Shown: positions 34,224 through 42,316 of the stretch, piece after piece
How the letters are laid out: each line of letters opens with the position of its first letter
Position numbering within the stretch: the stretch's first letter is position 1
Assembly: GCA_963839475.1 (NCBI GenBank)
Contig: CAWIVH010000010.1
Span: forward strand, 32,493 to 96,492
Reading direction: 5' to 3'
DNA from: CAWIVH01 sp963839475
GTDB lineage: Bacteria > Acidobacteriota > UBA6911
DNA: 64,000 nt
The notes under the pieces: generated by a model
Seen by the model: the letters and a program-made list of their open reading frames with translations, nothing else
Told to the model about the DNA's origin: nothing
Database searches by the model: none
Translations under genes and position numbers: made by a program

Positions 34224-35588
34224 TCAGTTTCCCCCATGTCCGAAGGTAGCCCGCTGGGCAAAGGTCAGAGACTCCTCCATAAGGGCATCGGCCCGTTCAG
34301 CCGTTCCCGCTTCGACGATGATTCGCAAAAGCGGCTCGGTATTGGACGAGCGCACATGCAGCCAGGCATCTTCCCACGATACATATACGCCGTCAGCGGT
34401 GTTGGGCGAGAGATCCGCGTAGTGCGCACGGAAACGGTCGAGTACGCGGTAAACCAGGTTGGGGGGACAGGCAAGCTGTCGCTTGCGCATGACGTAACGC
34501 GGCAGGCGATCGACGAGTGCAGAAAGGCTTTCGCCCGATACGGCCATCGATTCGAGCACATAGCCGAGCGTGAGCAGGCCATCGAACATCATCGTCGCGG
34601 GCAGTGCCGCCACTCCGCCGGATCCCTCACCCGCAAGAACGGCATCTTCCGCCAGACCCTGATCGATCACATGGCTTTCCCCTACCGGGGTTCGCACCAC
34701 CCCGCGGCCATGCTCCCGTGCGATCGCATCGATCATACGTGAAGTGGAAAGGCTCGTCGCAACCGTGCCCGGACGCCGCTTCAGGCGGATGCCTGCCGCC
34801 AGCGGCAGGGAATATTCCTCCGATAAGGCTGCCCCGTCGCGAGTCACAAAGCCGATGCGGTCCCCGTCGACATTGATGGCGGCGCCGACGTCAGCCTGCA
34901 GCCAGCGCATGATGGCCGCCAGCTGCTGCATATTGGCGATGCTCGGAGCCGGCGAGTGTGCAAACTGGCCGCTGGGCTGCTCGTTCACGGGGAGCAGTTG
35001 GCAGCCGAGCTGGTCCAGAAATCGGGCTGTGATCGACGCACAGGAACCGTTGCAGAAATCGACGGCTACGCGAAACCGCTTCTCGCGGATCCGCTCGGAA
35101 TCCAGCGCCGCGATCAAATGCTCCAGATAGCGCTCCTCTACGGACGGTGCGTTCGTAACGGTGCGGATTTTATCCCATGGGGCGAGCAGGTAGGCTGAGC
35201 CATGATAAAGGTCCAATAGTTCCTCGCTTTTAACCGCGTTGAGCAGAGTGCCATCTCCCCCGATGAATTTAAGTGCGTTCCAGCGTGCCCCGTTGTGGCC
35301 GCCCGTGATCGAGATTCCGCCATCAGCCCCCAGTTCCCGGACTGCGAATGAGAGTATGGGGCTGGGGCAGATCCCAAGATCGATGATTTCGCAGCCGGTC
35401 GAAAGCAGGCCGGCTACAACAGCCGCGCGGAAAGTGGGTGACGAACGCCGCGTATCACGGCCGATGACAACTGCTCCCCCATTGCTCCAGGTGCCGAATG
35501 CGCAAGCAAAATTGACCACGAGTTCCGGGGTTAAGGCCTCGCCCACGACCCCCCGCACCGAGGAGGTGCCGATTTTTAATTCTTTCAT
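34224..35588 (-). CDS. Phosphohexomutase paralogue lacking the active-site serine
   Basis: Second phosphohexomutase-fold protein, 454 residues, similar to the next gene over its whole length. The phosphoserine loop reads ISITGGHNGARWNALKF: Gly97 stands where the phosphorylated serine should be. The metal loop is INVDGDRIGFV, with Asn for the first Asp of DxDxDR. The sugar loop AGEGSGGVAALP and the phosphate loop VRSSNTEPLLR are kept. It should therefore bind sugar phosphates but not catalyse the usual transfer. Its ATG overlaps the kinase stop (ATGA), with AGAGGAGAGG upstream. It may be a regulatory or scaffold partner, or a mutase of altered chemistry. Confidence 0.88.
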   Translation of the reverse strand: MKELKIGTSSVRGVVGEALTPELVVNFACAFGTWSNGGAVVIGRDTRRSSPTFRAAVVAGLLSTGCEIIDLGICPSPILSFAVRELGADGGISITGGHNGARWNALKFIGGDGTLLNAVKSEELLDLYHGSAYLLAPWDKIRTVTNAPSVEERYLEHLIAALDSERIREKRFRVAVDFCNGSCASITARFLDQLGCQLLPVNEQPSGQFAHSPAPSIANMQQLAAIMRWLQADVGAAINVDGDRIGFVTRDGAALSEEYSLPLAAGIRLKRRPGTVATSLSTSRMIDAIAREHGRGVVRTPVGESHVIDQGLAEDAVLAGEGSGGVAALPATMMFDGLLTLGYVLESMAVSGESLSALVDRLPRYVMRKRQLACPPNLVYRVLDRFRAHYADLSPNTADGVYVSWEDAWLHVRSSNTEPLLRIIVEAGTAERADALMEESLTFAQRATFGHGGN

Positions 35589-36940
35589 TCCCTCTCCTCT
35601 TTGCCTGCCGCGCCAAGTTCCGCCCTCAGGGCCCGGATGCAATCTTTCGCCGCGACGGCCTGTTCGCCCAGTCTCTCAAAAAGAGTCAGCTGGACCATGG
35701 CGCGCGTTTTATTCAAATCCGGCGGATCTGCCGCTCCCAGCCTGAAATAGCTGTCCCCCCGCAGGTAGTCGGTCAGGAAGCGAATGCCGAGCTCGAGGGC
35801 GATGATGCGGATGGCGTCGAACATCAATTCGATCTCGCGCTCCGTAATGCCCCGCGCCGAACGCAGGAAACCGCGTGCCACCGCGCGGAATATGTCCATA
35901 TCGACCTGGATTTTTCCGAGGTCCTGCTCCTTTTCGCCGGCCACGTTGGCCAGAGACCTCACCATGTCGCCCCAATCCACCAGCCAGGTGTGGGGCATAA
36001 TCGTGTCCAGATCGATCAGGGCCTTTACCCGGCCCGTCCTTATGCTGAAAAGAAAATTATCGAGTTTGGTGTCCCCGTGGATGGCCACGCGGCGAATGCC
36101 GCCGGAAGCCATTTCACGGAGCAGGGTCATGCCGTATTCCTCCTGCTCGCGCGCGAGGTCGATAAATCGGCGCAACCCCGGGTCGCCCTTGCGCCGCCGG
36201 TATTCTTCATCGGGAATGTGCAGGATGAAGTGGCGCTCCGTGCTCTGCCGGACATCCGGGTCGGCAGGGAGGTATTTTTCTGCTTGAGAGAGTTCCCGGT
36301 TGCCTGCAAGAACGGAAAGCAGCTGGTCGTAGTAAAGCCGTGTGTCCCTGTAGCCCGGCAACGGGCTGGCAAGGCCTGAAGTGTCCATCCCTGATGTGAA
36401 GCTGCCGTAGAGGGCCAACCCGCTCCCGGCTTCCTCCGCTACCCTCCAGCGCTCTTGCAGATCCCGGATTTCGCTCAGGCTCTTGAAAGTGCGCGAATCG
36501 GGTATTTTGATCATCAGGCGCCAGCAGGCGTACCCGCGCCGGTCGCTCAACTCGAGGAAGGGGTCGCCGGCACGGGTAGGTATAAGGGTGATCGTCTCCC
36601 ACTCCTCGCCTTCGCGGAGAAGGCCCCGCCCGAGGCAGTCTCGCTGCGCTTCAATGCTCGCGACCATAGCCTGCATGACCGAGCGCGGCCGGGTGAAAAC
36701 CTGCTGGTTGATCCGCTGGAGGAGGTATTCCACTTCACTGCCGCTCCGCCCCGCCGTGACGAGGTAGGTGTGCTGGTTGATGTTTCCTTTATCAGGGAAG
36801 TCGTAGGCTTCCAACGGTGAGCGCAGCTGAAATCGCGTGGCCAGCCGATTGGCCTGGGCGACCGGATGCTCATCGGAAATGCTCAGCGGGCGGACAGCCT
36901 TCAAGGGGGCTGATTCGGAGCCATCTGCACCATGGATCAT
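35585..36940 (-). CDS. NahK-like sugar 1-kinase (APH fold)
   Basis: Phosphotransferase of the aminoglycoside-kinase fold, 451 residues. GNINQHTYLVTAG (about 53-65) matches the nucleotide-loop entry of N-acetylhexosamine 1-kinases; the Brenner motif is VAIHGDTKLDNFLF (about 305-318) and the metal site is ALIDLDTIMPH (about 326). NahK enzymes phosphorylate GlcNAc or GalNAc at C1. Two phosphohexomutase genes follow in the same operon, which fits a route from free amino sugar to sugar-1-P and then sugar-6-P. Other sugar kinases of this fold are possible. AAGGATA precedes the ATG. Confidence 0.75.
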   Translation of the reverse strand: MIHGADGSESAPLKAVRPLSISDEHPVAQANRLATRFQLRSPLEAYDFPDKGNINQHTYLVTAGRSGSEVEYLLQRINQQVFTRPRSVMQAMVASIEAQRDCLGRGLLREGEEWETITLIPTRAGDPFLELSDRRGYACWRLMIKIPDSRTFKSLSEIRDLQERWRVAEEAGSGLALYGSFTSGMDTSGLASPLPGYRDTRLYYDQLLSVLAGNRELSQAEKYLPADPDVRQSTERHFILHIPDEEYRRRKGDPGLRRFIDLAREQEEYGMTLLREMASGGIRRVAIHGDTKLDNFLFSIRTGRVKALIDLDTIMPHTWLVDWGDMVRSLANVAGEKEQDLGKIQVDMDIFRAVARGFLRSARGITEREIELMFDAIRIIALELGIRFLTDYLRGDSYFRLGAADPPDLNKTRAMVQLTLFERLGEQAVAAKDCIRALRAELGAAGKEERE

Positions 36941-37091
36941 GTCAAGACTATCCTTTCGAAATCGCCCCAGTTTAGCATCGGGCCGCCCCCCCTGCGATCA
37001 ACATTTCGCCTTGGCGGTCTTGGGGGCCTTTGCGGTTCAAGAATGGTGATATAGTGGCGGACGCATTCCTAAAATTTTCAGGGAGGTATTC

Positions 37092-37985
37092 ATGAGTCTA
37101 AGCCGACGTTCATTCATCCATGGGCTGGGTGCCAGCGGAGCAGCGGGGCTTCTTGCCCCGGCTGTGCGAGCCAACGAACCCGTGAAGCGCTCGAGCGGGC
37201 CGCGCATGAAACTCAGCCTGGCCGCCTATTCCTTCCGGCAATACCTGCAGGGAGCGACGAAATCCATGTCGTACGAGGATTTCATCGACTTGGCAGCAAC
37301 GTACAATATCGAGGGGATTGAGCCTACGTCCTATTATTTCCCGGCCGACGTTACCGCCGAATATCTGCGGGGCTTTCGACGGAAGGCTTTCCTGCTCGGC
37401 ATGGACATCTCGAGCACATCGGTGGGTAATGTCTTCACCCATCCGCCGGGACCGGCGCGAGATAAGGAGATAGCTCACGTAAAAAAGTGGGTGGATAATG
37501 CGGTCGCCATGAACGCGCCCTGCATCCGCATTTTCGCGGGAACCGTGCAGAAAGGAACCACCGAAGCACAAGCCCGTTCGTGGGCCATCGAGTGCATTCA
37601 GGAATCCTGCCGTTATGCCGGAGAGCGCGGGATCATTCTGGCCCTTGAAAACCATGGAGGTATCGTCACAACCGCCGACCAGACCCTCTCCTTCCTCAAA
37701 GAGGTGAATTCGGAATGGTTCGGCCTCAACCTGGATACCGGCAACTTCCGTAGCGAAGATCCTTACGAGGAACTGGCACGAGTTGCGCCTTATGCTGTGA
37801 CAGTCCAAATTAAAACTGAGATCACCCCGATGGGCAAAACCCGACAAGAGGCCGACTTGGGCAGGGAAATAGAAATCCTAAAGAAGGTCGGATATCGCGG
37901 TTATGTGGTTTTGGAGTATGAGGCAAAAGAGGACCCGAAGACGGCGGTACCGCGCCTATTACAGACATTAAGGAAGCTCATTTAA
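37092..37985 (+). CDS. Tat-exported sugar isomerase/epimerase-like TIM-barrel protein
   Basis: Xylose-isomerase-like TIM-barrel protein of 297 residues with a twin-arginine signal (SLSRRSFIHGLGASGAAGLL, cleavage near residue 28). Metal ligands of the family are visible as LALENHGGI (Glu, about 183), GLNLDTGNF (Asp, about 214), VQIKTEI and the closing VVLEYEAKED (Glu). Tat export suggests that the metal is inserted in the cytoplasm. Substrate unknown. It is divergent from the kinase operon across 151 bp and has a GGGAGG ribosome site. It probably forms its own transcript. Confidence 0.85.
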   Translation: MSLSRRSFIHGLGASGAAGLLAPAVRANEPVKRSSGPRMKLSLAAYSFRQYLQGATKSMSYEDFIDLAATYNIEGIEPTSYYFPADVTAEYLRGFRRKAFLLGMDISSTSVGNVFTHPPGPARDKEIAHVKKWVDNAVAMNAPCIRIFAGTVQKGTTEAQARSWAIECIQESCRYAGERGIILALENHGGIVTTADQTLSFLKEVNSEWFGLNLDTGNFRSEDPYEELARVAPYAVTVQIKTEITPMGKTRQEADLGREIEILKKVGYRGYVVLEYEAKEDPKTAVPRLLQTLRKLI

Positions 37986-38033
37986 ACCAGCGGATAACGG
38001 GGGAACTCACGGCGTCCATGAGGGACGCAATGA

Positions 38034-38227
38034 GGCTTGGAGCCTGTCCGAGAATTACGAGGGGTCGTGCGCATGGGGCTTGCGAGGCAAGCTCAAGGCG
38101 CAAGGCAGAGGCAATGTCGCGGCGCATCGTCGACGACGAGCAACGCAGAGATCGCCCGCGACACCCGTGCTCCCTTCGGGTTCCGGCGGAACACGGCCCC
38201 TAGTAATTCTCGGACAGGCTCCAAGCC
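38034..38227. mobile_element. MITE-like element with 31-bp terminal inverted repeats
   Basis: A 194-bp unit. The left arm (38034-38064, starting GGCTTGGAGCCTGTCCGAGA) and right arm (38197-38227) are inverted repeats with one mismatch in 31. The 132-bp interior has no usable reading frame. I saw no clear target-site duplication and no transposase with matching ends in the window. A non-autonomous element is the likeliest reading; an RNA with a long stem is the alternative. Confidence 0.65.
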
Positions 38228-38256
38228 CGGCACTTCACAAGCTGTATCAAAGGCCT

Positions 38257-38754
38257 CTAAAGGGCGGCGAGAGCCTTGGCGTAATCCGGCTCCTGGGTGA
38301 TCTCCGGCACCTGCTCGGTATAGACAACTTTGCCGGCTTCGTCGATGACGACGATGGCCCTGGAGAACAGTCCAGCCAGCGGGCCGTCAACCATCTTTAT
38401 CCCGTAGGCATTGCTGAAGCTGTTGTCTTTGTATTCCGACCCCATCACGACGTTCTCCAACCCTTCCGCCGCGCAAAAACGCTTCTGCGCAAACGGGAGA
38501 TCTTTCGATGCGCACAACACCACAGTGTTTTTCAGGCCGGAGGCTTCCTGGTTGAACTTCCGGACGGAGGTCGCGCAAACCGGGGTGTCTATGCTGGGAA
38601 AAATATTCAGCACCAGGCGCTTGCCCCGGTAGTCCGCGGCTTTAGTGTCGGCAAGGTCTGTCTTGGTTAGCTTGAACTCGGGTGCAGCTCCACCGGCGTT
38701 CGGCAGTGTGCCCGCTGTGTTGACAGGATTTCCTTTAAAAGCAATCTGTGCCAT
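38257..38754 (-). CDS. tpx: Thiol peroxidase (Tpx)
   Basis: Atypical two-cysteine peroxiredoxin of 165 residues that reduces hydroperoxides with thioredoxin. The peroxidatic cysteine is in SIDTPVCATSVRKFN (about 62) and the resolving one in DLPFAQKRFCAAEG (about 95), spaced as in Tpx. The frame is open far upstream, but the start at 38754 (GGAGG upstream) gives the normal Tpx N-terminus AQIAFKGNPVNTAGTLP. It is monocistronic. Confidence 0.94.
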   Translation of the reverse strand: MAQIAFKGNPVNTAGTLPNAGGAAPEFKLTKTDLADTKAADYRGKRLVLNIFPSIDTPVCATSVRKFNQEASGLKNTVVLCASKDLPFAQKRFCAAEGLENVVMGSEYKDNSFSNAYGIKMVDGPLAGLFSRAIVVIDEAGKVVYTEQVPEITQEPDYAKALAAL

Positions 38755-39062
38755 CGCATCCTCCGATAAATGGTCCAAAGAGACGATTGTGGGTTTCGGT
38801 ACGCGACTTTTATCGTACCACGCTCTCAATCCCACCGCTAAGACCCCGTCACACCTCATAGCTACACACCATATGGCTCCGGGATTCATCCCACATCTGT
38901 CCAAATGAGGAATTCGAACTTTGATATGCCTGTGGGTCCGGGATTTGGCCCGGACAAGTCCAGAGAATAGTGATGGGACTCTGGTTCTTTCTCCAGACGC
39001 CAGTCTTATGGCCAACAATGCCGCATTTATTCAAACAGGACCGTGTCCGGGCTGAACGGGCT
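38755..39062. other. Intergenic region upstream of tpx, no gene seen
   Basis: About 300 bp between tpx and a dispersed repeat. Frames that cross it are extensions of tpx or shadows. It must hold the tpx promoter, but I see no convincing -35/-10 pair. Confidence 0.45.
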
Positions 39063-39348
39063 GTCTCAAAACTTGCCAGACTGCAGCTATGGAGCGGGCT
39101 TTCAGCCCTTTCTGTCGAACTGGATTGAACCCCAGGGCTTCGCCCTGGGCTGTTATGAAATCGGGCCTTCGGCCCTTTATATTCCATAAAGGCATATTAT
39201 TCATAAAATTGTAAGCGCTGAAAGCGCGATCCCATACCAGCCTCGTCGCAGATCCCGCGACGCGGGAGGGCGAAGCTCCAGGAAAGGCAGAAATGAGAGA
39301 AAGGGCTGAAAGCCCGATCCATAATGCATTGTTTTCACGTTTTGAGAC
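39063..39348. repeat. Dispersed palindromic repeat unit, uninterrupted copy
   Basis: A 286-bp unit bounded by GTCTCAAAAC (39063-39072) and GTTTTGAGAC (39339-39348). Inside are GGGCTTTCAGCCC, the palindrome CCCAGGGCTTCGCCCTGGG (39131-39149), GGGCCTTCGGCCC, GCGCTGAAAGCGC and GGGCTGAAAGCCC. The same order of blocks flanks the IS110 element at 53-55 kb, so this is the unoccupied form of that target. It encodes no protein. Confidence 0.8.
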
Positions 39349-39408
39349 ACCCTGTGAAGCCCGGAGCCACATGGGCGAAGAGGAACGGCGCCCTACTATA
39401 GAATTTGC

Positions 39409-39441
39409 TTGACCCTATATCTAGGTATAGGGTGTTAACTA
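39409..39441 (+). promoter_or_regulatory. MerR-type promoter and operator of the export operon
   Basis: TTGACC (39409-39414) overlaps a dyad ACCCTATA-N6-TATAGGGT (39412-39433), followed by TTAACT. The spacer is 19-20 bp with the dyad inside it, the arrangement of MerR-activated promoters. A direct repeat TATAGGGTGT occurs at 39426 and 39440. It reads into the merR gene itself and the three transport genes behind it. Confidence 0.75.
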
Positions 39442-39465
39442 TAGGGTGTAAAAAGGAGCCGCCGG

Positions 39466-39852
39466 ATGAAAATCGGAGGAGTCGCCCGCGCAGCCGGGGT
39501 CAATGTCCAGACCGTCCGGTTCTACGAAAGGTGCGGATTGCTGGCCAGCCCGCCCAGACTTTCGTCCGGGTATCGAAATTACGCTCCCGAAACCGTGCAA
39601 CGCGTGCTCGGCATAAAGAGAGCACAAAAACTGGGTTTCACACTGGCGGAAATCCAGGAATTGATGCGGCTGGAGGAGCCCGGTCTGCATGTGGAGCATG
39701 TGCACGCCGTGGCAACATCAAAAATAGAAGACATCAACAACAAGATCGAAGCGCTGAAACGCATACGGAAATCGCTCAAATTGCTGTTAAAGACTGCAGC
39801 TCAGGGTGCCAAGCACTGCCCTGTGCTTGAAGATGATCCGAGGCATTCATGA
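39466..39852 (+). CDS. MerR-family transcriptional regulator
   Basis: Regulator of 128 residues: winged helix KIGGVARAAGVNVQTVRFYE (2-21) with the second helix SGYRNYAPETVQRV, then a long dimerisation helix and a short C-terminal tail. In mercury-type MerR the effector cysteines sit at the start of that helix and in the tail; here the start reads LHVEHVHAVATSK (histidines instead of cysteine), and the tail keeps only KHCPVL. The effector is therefore probably not Hg(II), but may be another metal or a drug. Its stop overlaps the HlyD start (ATGA). AAGGAG lies eight bases before the ATG. Confidence 0.9.
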   Translation: MKIGGVARAAGVNVQTVRFYERCGLLASPPRLSSGYRNYAPETVQRVLGIKRAQKLGFTLAEIQELMRLEEPGLHVEHVHAVATSKIEDINNKIEALKRIRKSLKLLLKTAAQGAKHCPVLEDDPRHS

Positions 39853-41057
39853 ACTGGCGGACTTGGCTCCTGATCGTACTTCTGCTAACTGGTGTCGCGG
39901 CGGTATGGCGATACCTTTCCGCGCCGGCGGCCATCAAAGTAACCCGCCCGCAGAGACGCGAGGTGGTGGAAATGGTCACCGCCAGCGGCCGTCTGCGAGC
40001 CGTACGCCAGAGTGACATTGGCGCTGAAGTCGCAGGGACCGTGGAGAAGGTATTCGTAGTGGAGGGTGACCGCGTGCAATCCGGCCAGCCGCTTTTTGTG
40101 CTGCGGCAGACCGATTCCATGCGGCAGTTGGAGCAGGCACGGCTGGCGCTTGAAACCGCGCAGCGGGAGCTGGCAAAGGTGCAGAGCGGTCCCCTTCCCG
40201 AGGAGATTCGTCGCGAACGCGCCGAACTGGACCGCACCCGCAGTGCGCGCGAACTGGCCGAAAAAGATTACGAGCGCGCTCTTCAGCTCAAAGAAAAAGG
40301 GGTACTTGCCCTCGCCGACCTGCAGCGCGCACGCAGTGCGATGGACCAGGCGGCCGCGGCGCAGCAAGCGGCCGATCAGAACCTGCAAGCGCTCCTGAAA
40401 CAGCCCCGGATCGAAGATCTGCAGGTGGCGCAAGCCCGGGTGCGCGAGGCGGAAGCGGCCATCCGGCTGGGCGAGGAGCGACTGAGACAGCGCACAGTAA
40501 GCGCCCCGGGAAACGGCCTGATCATCAAGAGGCAGGTGGAGCCGGGCCAGAGTGTTGTGCCGGGCAACGCTCTCCTGACTCTCTCGCACATGGACCGGAC
40601 CGAAATCTACGTGGAAACCGACGAGAACAATCTCCGCAAGCTAAGGACCGGGCAAAACGCTCTGGTGGCCGCCCCGGCCTACCAGGACCGGCCGTTCAAA
40701 GCCATCCTTGTGCAGATAGGCCCGGATGTGGACAACAAGCGGGGTGTGGTCGGACTGCGCCTGCAGCCCGAGTCCCTTCCGGACTTTGTTCGTCCCGATA
40801 TGACCATGGATGTGAACATCGAAGTGGCCCGCTTTCCAAATGCCTGGAGCCTGCCCTTGAGCAGCATCCTGGAACGGGACGGATCCGCATATGTTCTTGA
40901 GGTGGAAAACGGGAGGACGGCAGACAAAAGAGTGAAGGTGCTGGGCCGGAGCGGCGAATGGGTGGCCCTGGAGGGGCTGGCTGAAGGCAGCCGCGTCGTC
41001 GCCCGGGCGGTGGAAGCAAAAGCCGGGCAAAAGGTGCGCGCGCTGGAGGAATTCTAG
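39849..41057 (+). CDS. HlyD/RND-type periplasmic adaptor protein
   Basis: Membrane-fusion protein of 402 residues linking the inner-membrane transporter to an outer-membrane channel. One N-terminal membrane helix (TWLLIVLLLTGVAAVWRYL), a split lipoyl domain (IGAEVAGTVEKVFVVEGDRV and RTVSAPGNGLIIKRQVEPGQ), a long coiled-coil hairpin between them (about 90-210), and a beta-barrel/C-terminal domain. It is the second gene of the MerR operon and is followed by an FtsX-type permease after two bases. The TolC paralogues at 29-32.7 kb are candidate partners. Confidence 0.9.
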   Translation: MNWRTWLLIVLLLTGVAAVWRYLSAPAAIKVTRPQRREVVEMVTASGRLRAVRQSDIGAEVAGTVEKVFVVEGDRVQSGQPLFVLRQTDSMRQLEQARLALETAQRELAKVQSGPLPEEIRRERAELDRTRSARELAEKDYERALQLKEKGVLALADLQRARSAMDQAAAAQQAADQNLQALLKQPRIEDLQVAQARVREAEAAIRLGEERLRQRTVSAPGNGLIIKRQVEPGQSVVPGNALLTLSHMDRTEIYVETDENNLRKLRTGQNALVAAPAYQDRPFKAILVQIGPDVDNKRGVVGLRLQPESLPDFVRPDMTMDVNIEVARFPNAWSLPLSSILERDGSAYVLEVENGRTADKRVKVLGRSGEWVALEGLAEGSRVVARAVEAKAGQKVRALEEF

Positions 41058-41059
41058 CC

Positions 41060-42316
41060 ATGTTCGATTACTTTGTCTGGTCTGTCGCACTGCGCAACCT
41101 GCGCTTCAATCTCCGGCAGAGCCTCCTGACGGTTAGCATTGTTGGAACCAGCGTCACCCTGATCATATTTCTGACGGCATTGATTTCCGGACTCCAGCGC
41201 CGTCTGCTGTCGAACGTCACCGACTCAATCGCGCACATCACTATTAAGCAACCGGAGCGTCTCCCGCTGCCGGCCTCGAAACTCGTCAGTTTCCAGGAAC
41301 CCCTGCTGCTTTATGTCGGCGAACGGGTCAAGCTGGAGCAGCGCAAGCGCAAGATCGAAGAGTGGCAATTCTGGCTGTCACGGCTGGAGAATTTCGATTC
41401 TGAGATACTCGCGGTTTCCCCCGTAGTCGAGGGCCAGGGGATTCTTTCGAGAGGCGAAAAGAGGAAGGCCGTCGTGGCGACGGGAGTGATTCCCGAACGC
41501 CACAACCTTGTCGTGGACATCCAGTCCAAGCTGGTCAAGGGCAGGTTTTTCGGCCTGAATGCCGGAGAAGTGACACTGGGCTGGAAGCTGGCTGAAGACT
41601 TCAGCCTGCAATTAGGCGATAAGGTCCGCCTGGTCAGCTCCGATGACATAGCCGCTACTTACACGGTTGCCGGCATTTTCGATACCGGCTTTGCCGTGGT
41701 CGACAGCAGCACCCTGTTCCTTTCCCTGCGTGACGCCCAATCGCTATTCGGCCTCGGCACCGCGGTGACCAACATCGGCTTGAAACTCCAGCGGATTTTC
41801 GACGCCGACCAGCTTGCCGCAAAGCTGGCCCTTCAGATGCCATACGAAGCCCGTTCCTGGATGCTGGACAACCAGTCTCTCCTTTCCGGATTGCAGGCGC
41901 AGGCCCAGTCCTCGACCTTGATCGTAGCCTTTACGACCGTGGCTGCAGGGCTGGGAATCGCGGCAATCCTGGTCATGGTGGTGGTCAGCAAAATGCGCGA
42001 ACTGGGTATTCTCAAGGCGATGGGCGCCACGCGCGGGCAGATTCTTGGTGTGTTCACGCTGCAGGGAACGCTGCTCTCCACCATCGGCGGGCTTTGCGGA
42101 ACAGCTGTCGGAGTCTCGCTTTGCCTGGCACTCGGCCGGATTCGCACGACTGCCAGCGCCACCGGCCGCATGGTGGACGTATTTCCGATGGACCTGACCC
42201 ACGGCATCGTGTCGCAGGCGATGGCTATCGCCGTGCTCATCGGGTTCGTTGCATCCCTCTACCCCGCGTGGCGGGCAGCGCGCACCAATGCCATCGAGGT
42301 CATTCGGGCGACATGA
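41060..42316 (+). CDS. FtsX/MacB-type ABC permease (DevC-like)
   Basis: Permease of 418 residues with four membrane helices: one at the N-terminus (about 25-45), a periplasmic domain (about 50-285), and three at the C-terminus. The coupling loop is VSKMRELGILKAMGATRGQI (about 309-328), typical for the family. HlyD plus FtsX plus ATPase is the DevBCA arrangement, which exports lipids, drugs or siderophores in other bacteria. The stop overlaps the ATPase start by four bases. Confidence 0.9.
   Translation: MFDYFVWSVALRNLRFNLRQSLLTVSIVGTSVTLIIFLTALISGLQRRLLSNVTDSIAHITIKQPERLPLPASKLVSFQEPLLLYVGERVKLEQRKRKIEEWQFWLSRLENFDSEILAVSPVVEGQGILSRGEKRKAVVATGVIPERHNLVVDIQSKLVKGRFFGLNAGEVTLGWKLAEDFSLQLGDKVRLVSSDDIAATYTVAGIFDTGFAVVDSSTLFLSLRDAQSLFGLGTAVTNIGLKLQRIFDADQLAAKLALQMPYEARSWMLDNQSLLSGLQAQAQSSTLIVAFTTVAAGLGIAAILVMVVVSKMRELGILKAMGATRGQILGVFTLQGTLLSTIGGLCGTAVGVSLCLALGRIRTTASATGRMVDVFPMDLTHGIVSQAMAIAVLIGFVASLYPAWRAARTNAIEVIRAT

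Noticed and set aside
38034..38227. Small protein gene inside the long inverted repeat
   Set aside because: Short frames exist on both strands, but they only cover the terminal repeats and have no ribosome site or similarity.
39063..39348. tRNA or structured regulatory RNA because of its many hairpins
   Set aside because: The hairpins recur as a repeat at 53-55 kb and do not form a cloverleaf or a known riboswitch.
42094..42312. N-terminal extension of the LolD-type ATPase
   Set aside because: The upstream frame is open but lies in the permease gene; the ATG at 42313 gives the normal ABC start and couples to the permease stop.
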